64,000 bases of DNA from Microbacterium sufflavum (GTDB lineage Bacteria; Actinomycetota; Actinomycetes; Actinomycetales; Microbacteriaceae). The notes beneath the pieces were generated by a model. That model did no database searches. It had not been told where the DNA came from and was given only the letters and a program-made list of their open reading frames with translations. The stretch covers positions 1,302,001 to 1,366,000 of the forward strand of contig NZ_JAHWXK010000001.1 of assembly GCF_023091155.1 (NCBI RefSeq). The letters run 5' to 3'. How positions within the stretch are numbered: position 1 is the first letter of the stretch; every line of letters starts with the position of its first letter. The position numbers were made by a program, and so were the translations under genes. Positions 15,845 to 25,302 of the stretch are shown one piece after another.

Positions 15845-18800
15845 GCGTGGAGAGAGTAGGGAACGTGTCGGCATTGCAGCTTGACGGGTCGAGCACGGTC
15901 GCGTGGGCGGATGCGCCAGCGGGCGCGGCCGACGCCATCGTCGTCCTCGGCCGGGATGACGCCGGGGCAGGAGCGATCCAGGTGGGTATCGCCCGCCTGG
16001 CCACGCGGCCGACGAAGGGCGTGCTCGATGACCTGTGGAAGTCGCGCGGCACGCGGGCTCCGATGGGTTTCATCGTCGCAGCCGTCACGCCGGAGGGCGT
16101 ATGGATTCACTACCCGTCCGCGGACGCCCCGCCCATCGGCCCCATCACGGTCGGTCAGGCGGAGAGACAGCTTCAGTCTGTGCTGGAGGAAGGGAACGGG
16201 CTCGCCGCCCACGGGCGTATTCGTGCCATCCAGGAGGCGATGTCCTCGGCGGGCACGGACGGCTTCTCCAACCACTTCCTGTTCGCCACCTACCACCTGA
16301 ACCGCGATGTGCCTCGCCGCCCGGATTGGGAGTCGGCGGGCAAGAAGGCGACGCCGATCCTGCCCAAGCGCGGAATCGAGCTGGTCACCGCGCTCGGGTT
16401 CGACACCGAGCCCGCGGGGTCGGAGCGGCTGCTCGTCCTGCGCACCTCCAGCGGCCCACGCCGCGCCGTCGCGGTGCTTCTGCGTGACGACGAGCACTTC
16501 AATCAGAAGTCCACGACGTACCAGCTCACACCCGTCGCCAAGGCGCTCGAAATCGCTGGCCGCGAGGACGTGCCGTGGGTGATCGCGCTGCGCAAGTCCA
16601 CCCTGCGGCTCTACCCAGGACGCGACGGTGTCGGCGTCGGCCAGCGCGGGCAGTCCGAGACCTACTTCGAGCTGGATCTCGATCTGCTCGCGCCCGAGCA
16701 GGCTGCATTGCTCACACTGATCTTCTCCGCCGAGGCGCTCGACGCGGGCGGCTCCGCGCAGCAGATCCTCGATGGTTCTGGCAAGTATGCCGCCGACCTC
16801 GGCACGCGCCTGCGCGACCGTGTGTACGAAGGCGTGGTGCCTCGGGTCGCGCTCGCCATCGCCGATCAGCTCCCGTCGCTCGGGCTCGCGCTCGACGCTC
16901 AGGGTCTTCAGATGGCGTACCGCCTGACGATGCGCATCCTGTTCCGGCTGCTCTTCCAGGCGTACGGGGAGGCGACCGAGCTGCTGCCCGCGGGTCGCAA
17001 CGATCACTACGACGCCAACTCGCTCCAAGCGTTCATCACCCGCGAGATCGGCACCGGCCCCGACCAGTTCTCCACTGAGTCGGCAGCGATCTGGTCGGAT
17101 CTCACGCAGGTGTGGGAGGTCATCTTCCATGGCAACTCCCGCTGGGAGGTGCCCGCCTACGGCGGCAGCCTGTTCGACCCGGCTACCGAAGAGGGCGCGC
17201 TGCTGTCGCGCGTCAAGCTCACCGACAGCGTGATCGGCCCGGCCCTCCAGGAACTCCTTAGCGAGGAGACCGTCGACCGGACCTGGGGGCCGGTCGACTT
17301 CCGCAGCCTCCAGGTGCGCGAGTTCGGCACCATCTACGAGGGTCTGCTGGAATCCAGCCTCTCGCTCGCCGAGCAGAACCTCACCGTCGACCGGAACGGC
17401 GCATACGTTCCCGCGAAGGATGGCGATGAGGTCGTCGCGCCCGCGGGTCGCCCGTACTTCCACTCCGCCTCGGGGGAGCGCAAGGCGACCGGTTCGTACT
17501 ACACGCCGAAGATCGTCGTGGATCACCTCATTGAGCGGTCGGTCGAGCCCGCGCTGAAGGCCCACCTCGACCGGATCAAGACCCTCATGGACGAGGGCAA
17601 GGAACGCCAAGCTTCTGACGCCTTCTTCGACTTCCGCGTCGCCGACCTGGCGATGGGATCCGCCCATTTCCTCGTCGCCGCCGTAGACAAGATCGAGCGC
17701 GGTATGCGCGACTTCCTCACCGCCACCGAGGTGCCGGGCGTGCGTGCCGAACTCGCACGCCTCGCGGAGAAGGCGCGTGAGGCGCTCGGACAGGACACGG
17801 ACGGCGCGAAGGCGATCACGGACGGCCAGCTCCTTCGCCGTCAGGTGGCACGTCGCTGTATCTATGGCCTCGACATCAACCCGCTGGCCGTCGAGCTGTC
17901 ACAGCTCGCGCTCTGGATTCACACCTTCGTGCCCGGCCTGCCGATGTCGAGCCTCGACCATGGACTCGTCCTCGCCAACTCCCTCACTGGCATCGGCACC
18001 ATCGACGAGGCGATGGTCGCGCTGAAAGCCGACGGCCTGTTCGAGCAGATCATCCGCGAGCCGCTGACGTCCGCACGCGACCTCCTCATCGACTACGCGA
18101 ACGCCTCAGAGGCCGACAAATCGGAGGTCGCGGCCGGTGCCGAGACGCTGGCGAAGGCACGCGAGGCAGCGACCCCGGCGAAGGCGATCTTCGACGTGGC
18201 CGTCGCCAAGCGCCTTGGCGTGACGATTGACGAGGCGTGGGACGCCGAGCAGTTCGTAGCTCTCGCGGCGATGCGCGAGGTGCGCGAAGCCGTCGATCCG
18301 CTCCAGCCTGCGCACATGCCTTATCTCTTCCCCGAGGTGTTCCTTCGTGAGCGGCCCGGCTTCGATGTGCTGGTCGGGAATCCGCCGTGGGAGAAGCTTC
18401 AGGTCGAGGAGCACTCCTTGTATGCGCTTACCTACCCTGGGCTCCGGGGACTGGCACAAGAGGACGCCGAGACACTTGTCCAGAAGATTCGTGCTGAGCG
18501 TCCAGATCTGGTGTCAGCATATGACCTCGCCACAACGTCCATGAAGAGCGTGCAGACGGTGCTCGCACGAGGACCGTTTCCAGGGATGACATCCGGTAGG
18601 CCGGACCTGTACAAGGCGTTCGCCTGGCGATTCTGGCAGTTGGCGCGTACCGATGGGCGGGTTGGCATCGTTCTCCCGCGGAAGGCGCTTGAAGCATCGG
18701 GGATGAAGGATTGGCGGCTGGCCATGCTTAAGCACGGGACGTTCACGGACGTGTCGGTGCTCGCGAACACGGGGGGCTGGGTCTTCCCCGGAATCGATCA

Positions 18801-19869
18801 ACGGCTGACCGTTGCCGCCATATCGATCCTCGCGGACCATACGCAAAGCGCGAAGTCGGCCGTCATCCGTGGGCCCTTCACTTCAGCTCAGGCATTCACT
18901 GAGAGTGCGCTCCACGAGACGGCTCCCGTCGACGTGGCTGCATTGCTTTCATGGTCGCCCGGAGGCGTATTTCCGCTGTTGCCGAATGCGGCAAGCTCCG
19001 AGGTCTTCTTCGCACTACGCTCGCAGCCGCGTCTCGATCACGAAGACGACATGTTTAGCGTCCGAGGGCTCCGTGAATGGAACGCCACTGACGACAAGCA
19101 CCGGTTCACCCTCGGCGCGAAGCCGGCCGATTTCATCCCCGTCTATAAAGGTGACTCCTTCGATCTTTGGAATCCGAGCACGGGCTCTGTCTATGCATGG
19201 GCGGACCCCGACCGTATGAACCGAGAGCTCCAGGAGCGTCGCGCGAATCAGGTGCGTATTCGGCGGTCAGCTTTCTTTGGCATGCCGGATACATGGGCGT
19301 CCGACTCAGAAACTCTGCCGATGCATCGTCCGCGAATCGCCTGGCGCGACACGACCAACCGCACGAATCAACGCACCCTCATTGCGGCGATGGTCCCGCC
19401 GCGGATCGTCATGGTGCACCAGGCGTACTACCTCTTCTTCCGGCGAGGAACCTCCCGCGATGAGGCCTATGTGCTGGGTGTGCTCTCATCCCTACCGTTC
19501 GACTGGTATGCGCGTCAGATGGTGGAGACCCATGCCACAGTGGAGTTCCTACTTGGATCTCCTGTACCGCGGCCGGACGACAACTCCCCCTTGCGTAGGC
19601 GGATAATCGAGATCTCAGGTCGTCTTGCCGCGGTCGACGAGCGCTACCAGGCATGGGCCGTTGAGGTCGGCGTTGAGGTCGGCACCGCTAACACCGAACC
19701 TGTCAAGTCGGAGCTCATCGCGGAACTAGACGCACTCGTGTCGATCCTCTACGGGCTGACGCCGGAGCAGGTGGAGCACGTCTTTGCCACGTTCCATCGT
19801 GGCTGGGACTACGCCGCGCGGCTGGAACGGGTGCTCGCGTACTACGAGCAGTGGAAGGACGCGGCATGA
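15841..19869 (+). CDS. Operon A gene 3: Eco57I-like N6-adenine DNA methyltransferase
   Basis: The 1342-aa protein is built like a type IIG or PglX/DrmMI-type methylase. An N-terminal region (about 130-300) has the outline of a type I/IIG nuclease domain ending VPWVIALRKSTLRLY, but I find no clear E-x-K. Residues 497-504 are TIYEGLLE, then G551-SYYTPK, methylase motif I ADLAMGSAHF (601-610), DINPLAVELSQLALW (from 678) and catalytic NPPW (847-850). The region after about 870, presumably target recognition, has lower GC and different codon use. It should methylate adenine to mark self DNA. ATG 15841 and the stop both sit in ATGA overlaps. Confidence 0.85.
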   Translation: MSVERVGNVSALQLDGSSTVAWADAPAGAADAIVVLGRDDAGAGAIQVGIARLATRPTKGVLDDLWKSRGTRAPMGFIVAAVTPEGVWIHYPSADAPPIGPITVGQAERQLQSVLEEGNGLAAHGRIRAIQEAMSSAGTDGFSNHFLFATYHLNRDVPRRPDWESAGKKATPILPKRGIELVTALGFDTEPAGSERLLVLRTSSGPRRAVAVLLRDDEHFNQKSTTYQLTPVAKALEIAGREDVPWVIALRKSTLRLYPGRDGVGVGQRGQSETYFELDLDLLAPEQAALLTLIFSAEALDAGGSAQQILDGSGKYAADLGTRLRDRVYEGVVPRVALAIADQLPSLGLALDAQGLQMAYRLTMRILFRLLFQAYGEATELLPAGRNDHYDANSLQAFITREIGTGPDQFSTESAAIWSDLTQVWEVIFHGNSRWEVPAYGGSLFDPATEEGALLSRVKLTDSVIGPALQELLSEETVDRTWGPVDFRSLQVREFGTIYEGLLESSLSLAEQNLTVDRNGAYVPAKDGDEVVAPAGRPYFHSASGERKATGSYYTPKIVVDHLIERSVEPALKAHLDRIKTLMDEGKERQASDAFFDFRVADLAMGSAHFLVAAVDKIERGMRDFLTATEVPGVRAELARLAEKAREALGQDTDGAKAITDGQLLRRQVARRCIYGLDINPLAVELSQLALWIHTFVPGLPMSSLDHGLVLANSLTGIGTIDEAMVALKADGLFEQIIREPLTSARDLLIDYANASEADKSEVAAGAETLAKAREAATPAKAIFDVAVAKRLGVTIDEAWDAEQFVALAAMREVREAVDPLQPAHMPYLFPEVFLRERPGFDVLVGNPPWEKLQVEEHSLYALTYPGLRGLAQEDAETLVQKIRAERPDLVSAYDLATTSMKSVQTVLARGPFPGMTSGRPDLYKAFAWRFWQLARTDGRVGIVLPRKALEASGMKDWRLAMLKHGTFTDVSVLANTGGWVFPGIDQRLTVAAISILADHTQSAKSAVIRGPFTSAQAFTESALHETAPVDVAALLSWSPGGVFPLLPNAASSEVFFALRSQPRLDHEDDMFSVRGLREWNATDDKHRFTLGAKPADFIPVYKGDSFDLWNPSTGSVYAWADPDRMNRELQERRANQVRIRRSAFFGMPDTWASDSETLPMHRPRIAWRDTTNRTNQRTLIAAMVPPRIVMVHQAYYLFFRRGTSRDEAYVLGVLSSLPFDWYARQMVETHATVEFLLGSPVPRPDDNSPLRRRIIEISGRLAAVDERYQAWAVEVGVEVGTANTEPVKSELIAELDALVSILYGLTPEQVEHVFATFHRGWDYAARLERVLAYYEQWKDAA

Positions 19870-22800
19870 CCGACCAGCTTCCGGTCTTTGCGACGAACCG
19901 GATCGCGCCGCCGATGACGGTGCGCGAGGAGGTGCGTCGGCTGTTCCGGGTCAACCGGGAGGCGCTTGCGGTGCCGCCGAGCGCCGCGATTGCGACGGCC
20001 TACATCAACCCGGCAGGGTTCCTGTTGCTCGCTGATGAGTTGGAGAAGCTGCCGCGCATCCGCATCCTGCTCGGGGCCGACCCGGTGCCCGATCCGCTGC
20101 TGCCGGTGGATGCCGACGCGACGCTCCAGAAGCGACTCGATGCGGCGCTGACCGACCATGTGCGCTGGCTGAAGGCGGAGCGCGACGCGCTCGGGTTCGA
20201 GCTTCGGGCTACCCAGTCGGCGCAGCGGCTCGTGGCGTGGCTGCGTGCCGCCGACGAGCGCGGTGAGCCGATTGTGGAGATCCGCCGCTATACGGGCGGG
20301 TTCCTGCACGGCAAAGCATTCATCAGCCACCACCCGACGCATCCCGCGTATCTCGCGGGGTCGTCGAACCTGACCTACGCTGGGCTCACGCGCAACGCCG
20401 AGCTGAACGTCGGCGCGTCTGGGCAGCACGGGTCGACGCCGCAGGTGATCGACTGGTTCGAGGAGTGCTGGGCCGACTCCGAAGTCTTCGACCTGGCGGG
20501 TCTGTACGAGCCGCTGTGGGCCGAGCACACCCCGTGGAGCGTCTTCCTCCGCATGTTGCTGGCCCGCTACGGCGAGCACCTCGACGATGAGCAGGCTGGT
20601 CCGACGCGCTTCGAGCTGACCCGGTTCCAGGCCGACGGCGTGAAGCGGATGCGGCGGCTGTTGGAGGAGATCGGCGGCGTGCTGGTGGCCGACGAAGTGG
20701 GTCTTGGTAAGACTTTCCTTGCGCTCGAAGTGATCGCAGCGGCCACGGAGCAGCAGCGTCAGCGCGTGCTTGTCGCAGCTCCCGCAGCGCTGAAGGCATC
20801 GGTGTGGGACCCGGTGCTGGAGCGGTATGACATCTCTCGCCGCGTCTCGGTGCACTCCTATGAGGAGATTCGCAGCCGCATGGACCCGGGGCACCCGGAG
20901 CACCTCGGGTTCTACGAGCGTGCCGAGGACGCTGCGCTGGTGATCGTGGATGAGGCGCACAACCTGCGGAACGCGGGAGCTGCGCGCTCGGAGGCGCTGG
21001 ATCGGATCATCCTCGCGGGGCGGCACCCGAAGAAGGTCGTGCTGCTGACCGCTACGCCGGTGAACAACTCGCTCATCGACCTGGAGACCCTGGTCAAGTA
21101 CTTCATCCGCGACGATGCGCGCTTCGCCTCCATCGGCATCCCGTCGATCCGGAAGTACATCCGCGATGCACAGGCGCTCGACCCGGAGGCGCTGACGCCC
21201 GCGCACCTGTTCGACCTGATGGATCAGGTCGCGGTGCGGCGCACCAGGAAGTTCGTCAAGGACAACTACCGCGGCGAGACGATCGCCGGGCCGGGCGGCA
21301 AGAAGATCCCGGTCGAGTTCCCCGACGCCGACGTGCGTCGCGTGGACTATCAGCTCGACGAGCCCGGCGAAGTGCTGGTCGATGCGGTCACCTACGCGCT
21401 CGACATCCCGGATAACGAGGCACACGTCGCGTCGTTCAGTGTGCGCCGAAGCGACCCAGGCCGTCTGCTGCTCGCGCGGTACGTCCCGAGCCGGTATCTG
21501 AGGACCGAGGACCTGAACAAGACGGAGGTCTCGAACATGGGGCTGCTGCGCTCCGCGCTGCTCAAGCGCCTCGAATCCTCGCCGACCGCACTGGCCGGCA
21601 CGCTCGGCGTGCTCATCCAGACGCACGAGGCGTTCCTCTCCGCCCTCGGCAAGGGCACCGTGCTCGTCGGCGGTGCGCTGCGCGACTATGTCAACTCCGA
21701 GTCGGAGGATCTTGACGAGATCGTCGCCGGGCTCGACGAGGACACCGAGCATCAGGCCACTGCCGCAGAGCTGTACGACGCGGAGCTGCTGGCATCGGAT
21801 GTCGAGCGGGACCTCTTGCTGATCCGTCATCTCCAGGCACTCGCCGAGGCGGCGGCGCACGACGGCGAGCCGAAGGTCGCGGCACTGCTCGCCGAGCTGG
21901 AGCGCATCGCGGCCGAGGCCGAGAAGCCCGCCGTGACGAACGCGCCGAGCGGCGACCGGAGAAAGGTCATCGTCTTCTCCACGTACGCCGACACCATCCG
22001 CGACCTACACGAGCGGCTCATCGCTGCGCTGGAGGCGGTGCCCGACGGCTCGCCGCTCGCGGCCTACCGTGGCCGCGTCGCGCCCGCGGTGATCGGCGAG
22101 TTCGCCTCGGGCAAGCGCGGCGGCATCGACCAGCCAACCCGTGCGAAGGCGGTCGCCAATTTCGCGCCCCGCACCGCCGGCCAGCTCCGCGACGACGGCA
22201 CTCCCATCGAGGCGGACCTCTACGACATCCTGCTGACGACCGACGTGCTCGCCGAGGGCGTGAACCTCCAGCAGGCCGCGCACATCGTCAACTACGACCT
22301 GCCGTGGAACCCGATGCGCATCGTGCAGCGCCACGGCCGCGTCGACCGCATCGGCAGCCAGCACAAGTCCATCGAACTCGACGTGTTCTTCCCCGCCGAG
22401 CATCTCGACGAGTTCCTCGGGCTGGAGCAGACCCTGATCCGCAAGCTCCGGCAGGCGGACGCGGCCATCGGCGCGGGCAAGGTGCTCCCCGGCGTCTCGC
22501 ACTACCCGCCGCAGGAGCACTACGACCCCGACGCGATTGTCGGCGAGATCGAGGAACTCATCGAGCAGGGCGGCGGCTCGGCAGCGGGATCGGGGGAGGA
22601 GTACCGGAGACGCCTCGCCAACGCGCTCGACGCCGACCAGGCGCTCCGCGGACGGCTCGAGGACCTGCCGTACGGTATCGGCAGCGGGTTCGTGAACCCA
22701 GCAGTCTCCGGCCGCTCCTTCGTGTTCTGCATGAAGATGGGCGACAGCGGCCACATCTGGTTCCGCAACGTGAATGCCGACAACGCCTGGCAGCCCGTCG

Positions 22801-23315
22801 CCGACGAGGATGGTCGGATCGTGGTCGACGACACCTTGATCTCGCTCGTCACGGCTGACCCCGGCAGGCCTGACAGGCCGCGCTCTCTGCCCGACGAGGC
22901 GTTCCGCGCTGCCTACGAGGCATGGGCGCTCGCACAGGAGGATGCGCACGACGAGTGGATGCGCTCCACCGACCCGAACGCCCTCGCCGCCGAGATCCCG
23001 GCAGCCTTCCGCGACGCGCGAGAGGTCATCCTGAACAAGGGCGGCTACCTCGGCGCCGCACAGCTCCAGACCATCAAGCGCCTCAACACTGTGCCTACCG
23101 CCAAGGCGAGGAAGGCCATGCGGGCCGCACTTCGGACCCCCGGCAAGCCCGAGGCTGTTGTCGACGCGATCATCCAGGTGCTCGACGGGTTCGGCATCCA
23201 GCCCGCAGAGAAAGTCGAACCGCTTCCGCCCATCGCGCTCGACGACGTGCGCCTCATCGCTTGGATGGCGGTCGAAGGGACGAAGGCGACGGAGACCCAA
23301 GGAGGCGCGTCGTGA
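19866..23315 (+). CDS. Operon A gene 4: phospholipase D-SNF2 helicase fusion
   Basis: This is a 1149-aa cytoplasmic protein. The N-terminal ~230 residues are a PLD-like nuclease domain: FLHGKAFI with H-x-K near residue 147, followed by GSSNLTYAGLTRNAELNVG. A superfamily 2 helicase follows, with motif I ADEVGLGKTF near 275-285, motif II VDEAHN near 360, motif III LLTATPVNN near 395, and motif VI HGRVDRIGS near 822. A C-terminal region of ~300 residues follows. Such PLD-helicases occur in phage-defence islands next to methylases; DISARM instead carries PLD (DrmC) and SNF2 (DrmD) as separate proteins. Probably the DNA-tracking restriction component. Confidence 0.85.
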   Translation: MTDQLPVFATNRIAPPMTVREEVRRLFRVNREALAVPPSAAIATAYINPAGFLLLADELEKLPRIRILLGADPVPDPLLPVDADATLQKRLDAALTDHVRWLKAERDALGFELRATQSAQRLVAWLRAADERGEPIVEIRRYTGGFLHGKAFISHHPTHPAYLAGSSNLTYAGLTRNAELNVGASGQHGSTPQVIDWFEECWADSEVFDLAGLYEPLWAEHTPWSVFLRMLLARYGEHLDDEQAGPTRFELTRFQADGVKRMRRLLEEIGGVLVADEVGLGKTFLALEVIAAATEQQRQRVLVAAPAALKASVWDPVLERYDISRRVSVHSYEEIRSRMDPGHPEHLGFYERAEDAALVIVDEAHNLRNAGAARSEALDRIILAGRHPKKVVLLTATPVNNSLIDLETLVKYFIRDDARFASIGIPSIRKYIRDAQALDPEALTPAHLFDLMDQVAVRRTRKFVKDNYRGETIAGPGGKKIPVEFPDADVRRVDYQLDEPGEVLVDAVTYALDIPDNEAHVASFSVRRSDPGRLLLARYVPSRYLRTEDLNKTEVSNMGLLRSALLKRLESSPTALAGTLGVLIQTHEAFLSALGKGTVLVGGALRDYVNSESEDLDEIVAGLDEDTEHQATAAELYDAELLASDVERDLLLIRHLQALAEAAAHDGEPKVAALLAELERIAAEAEKPAVTNAPSGDRRKVIVFSTYADTIRDLHERLIAALEAVPDGSPLAAYRGRVAPAVIGEFASGKRGGIDQPTRAKAVANFAPRTAGQLRDDGTPIEADLYDILLTTDVLAEGVNLQQAAHIVNYDLPWNPMRIVQRHGRVDRIGSQHKSIELDVFFPAEHLDEFLGLEQTLIRKLRQADAAIGAGKVLPGVSHYPPQEHYDPDAIVGEIEELIEQGGGSAAGSGEEYRRRLANALDADQALRGRLEDLPYGIGSGFVNPAVSGRSFVFCMKMGDSGHIWFRNVNADNAWQPVADEDGRIVVDDTLISLVTADPGRPDRPRSLPDEAFRAAYEAWALAQEDAHDEWMRSTDPNALAAEIPAAFRDAREVILNKGGYLGAAQLQTIKRLNTVPTAKARKAMRAALRTPGKPEAVVDAIIQVLDGFGIQPAEKVEPLPPIALDDVRLIAWMAVEGTKATETQGGAS

Positions 23316-23435
23316 GAGGTAGGGTGACGTTGCGTCTCCGGCTCGTTTCCAGAGAACTTGATTCTCATCGCGTTCTCGCTGTTGAGCGCGTCCTTCTCGT
23401 CGCCGAAGCAAGAAGCAGAAAGGTCGTCGACGGCA

Positions 23436-25199
23436 ATGAGCAATGAGGTTGTGCTTGTCGATCAGTTCATCAAGGCCGCGCAGGACAGTCGGGATGCGCC
23501 GTTGCCAGACGACGTTGCGTTCGAGCTGTTCGCTGCAGCGACGGTGCTCAGTGGCAACAACATGAGTGACGAGGAAGTAGAGGCGGGGCGCATTGGAGGT
23601 GGTCTAGACGGTGGGCTGGACGCCGTGTACACCTTCCTCGATGGCCGTCTCCTCAGCGAAGACGCGGAGATCTTCGAGGATGGGTTCAAGCCGAGTGAGA
23701 TTCGGAAGGGTGCTGAGCTCTCACTTTGGTTGATCCAAGCAAAACGGTCCGAGGGGTTCGGAGAAGACGCCTTTGATAAGGCCGGGGCGAGTATGAAGAA
23801 GCTGCTCGACCTGAACTTCACTGACGAGCAGCTCGTTGGGATCTACTCGGCTGATGTAATCGAGCGCGTGCGCATCTTCACTCGGGCGTGGACTTTGCTG
23901 AGTATCCGGTCTCCGCGTATCTCGATTACGTTCGCGTACGTTTCACGCGGCGATACGGCGAGCGTCTCTGGTGGCGTGGCGCAGAAGATGGTCGATGTAC
24001 GCACGGAACTCGGCGCTTTGGTCCCAGGTGCTGAAGTTGATGTTCGCGTCGTGGGCGCCAAGGAGCTTTGGGCGATGGCGAGCGCGACGCCGGAATACGA
24101 TCTTCAGCTCCGATTCAGGGACTACATCTCGGAAGGGGACTCCTACGCGGGCCTAGTCGCGCTGCCGGAGTACTTTCGGTTCCTGTCAGATGACAATGGG
24201 GCGCTGCGGGGGCATCTCTTCGACTGGAACGTTCGAGACTTCCAAGGCGCAGTTACCGTGAACAGGCAGATGAAGGCGACGCTGGAAGCTGATGACGACA
24301 GGGACTTCTGGTGGCTCAATAATGGAGTCACGATCCTCTGTTCGGCAGTCAATATCGGTGGTGAGAAGACGTTCACTCTCTCGGGCGTCCAGATCGTCAA
24401 CGGGATGCAGACGTCGCACGCGATTCATGACGTGCTCACGGCCACGGGTGCGGACCTTGATCGGCACAAGCGCCGATCTGTACAGGTCCGCGTGATCAAA
24501 ACCCTGGACGAGGCGACGCGTGATGACGTCATCAGGGCTACAAACAGCCAGACGAAGGTTCCTGACGCATCGCTTCACGCGACCGAGGATCTCCATCGGC
24601 AGATCGAGTCGCACTTCGCCGCAAGAGGCTGGTACTACGACCGACGGAAGAACTTCTACAAGAACGCCGGCAAGCCCGCGGACAAGATCATCAGCATCCC
24701 CACCCTGGGCCAGGCGGTCATGGCGATCGGTCTCAGCCGTCCGGATGATGCGCGCGCGCGTCCCTCAACGCTGCTCAACAATGAAGCGGACTATGCCGCG
24801 GTGTTCAGCGTGTCATTGAGCCTGGATGTCTACCTCTGGATTGCTGCTGTCCAGCGGCGCGTCGATTCGCTCCTTCTGACTGAGGGCGTCGCCGATGCGC
24901 CGACTAGGACGAACACCCGCTTCTACATCAGCAGCTATCTCGTGACGAAGGCGCTGGGCGCGCAGATCTACAACCCGAGCCAGCTAAAGACCCTTTCGCA
25001 GGCACCGCTCTCCATAGACGCCGACGACGTAAAGGCTGGACTTGCTGTCGTCAGCGAAGAGATCCAACGCATCGCCGACAAGAACTCTTGGCAGGTCGAT
25101 CGCGTGGCGAAGAGTGACTTGCTGACCAAGGCGGTGGTTGCGCGGGCAGTCGCGGGCGCCACCAACCAATCCGAAACAGATGCTGTCGACGTCCCCTGA
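23436..25199 (+). CDS. Operon A gene 5: AIPR family abortive-infection protein
   Basis: The 587-aa protein fits the AIPR family (abortive infection phage resistance). Near residue 290 it has NNGVTILCSAVNIGG followed by VQIVNGMQTSHAI, the family hallmark. The N-terminus has GGGLDGGLDAVY (D58, D62) and WLIQAKRS (Q101-x-K103), a spacing that suits a PD-(D/E)xK-like nuclease site. It follows the helicase by 120 bases, the only gap in operon A, and its GC is visibly lower (32 of 60 bases at 23761-23820). ATG 23436 has only a weak ribosome site; an upstream in-frame start at 23358 looks less likely. Confidence 0.83.
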   Translation: MSNEVVLVDQFIKAAQDSRDAPLPDDVAFELFAAATVLSGNNMSDEEVEAGRIGGGLDGGLDAVYTFLDGRLLSEDAEIFEDGFKPSEIRKGAELSLWLIQAKRSEGFGEDAFDKAGASMKKLLDLNFTDEQLVGIYSADVIERVRIFTRAWTLLSIRSPRISITFAYVSRGDTASVSGGVAQKMVDVRTELGALVPGAEVDVRVVGAKELWAMASATPEYDLQLRFRDYISEGDSYAGLVALPEYFRFLSDDNGALRGHLFDWNVRDFQGAVTVNRQMKATLEADDDRDFWWLNNGVTILCSAVNIGGEKTFTLSGVQIVNGMQTSHAIHDVLTATGADLDRHKRRSVQVRVIKTLDEATRDDVIRATNSQTKVPDASLHATEDLHRQIESHFAARGWYYDRRKNFYKNAGKPADKIISIPTLGQAVMAIGLSRPDDARARPSTLLNNEADYAAVFSVSLSLDVYLWIAAVQRRVDSLLLTEGVADAPTRTNTRFYISSYLVTKALGAQIYNPSQLKTLSQAPLSIDADDVKAGLAVVSEEIQRIADKNSWQVDRVAKSDLLTKAVVARAVAGATNQSETDAVDVP

Positions 25200-25217
25200 A
25201 CGCTTCCTCATGCGTCG

Positions 25218-25237
25218 GGTGTGGTAGCCCCCGCACC
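25218..25237. terminator. Weak stem-loop between converging defence operons
   Basis: GGTGTGG (25218-25224) pairs with CCGCACC (25231-25237) with one G-T wobble and a 6-base loop, in the 103-base gap where operons A and B converge. No U-run is present, so terminator function is uncertain. Confidence 0.35.
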
Positions 25238-25302
25238 ATGCGATCCGAAGGGACGACTGATCTACCCGGGTGGAGAAGGGGCGGCCGAACCGTCGATGGT
25301 TG

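Noticed and set aside
15646-17667. 673-aa minus-strand ORF in operon A
   Set aside because: It is antisense to the methylase, whose motifs are clear.
14184-25199. Calling operon A DISARM or BREX
   Set aside because: Methylase, PLD and SNF2 parts are shared, but DrmA, DUF1998/DrmB, PglZ, BrxA, BrxB and BrxC are not present in the window.
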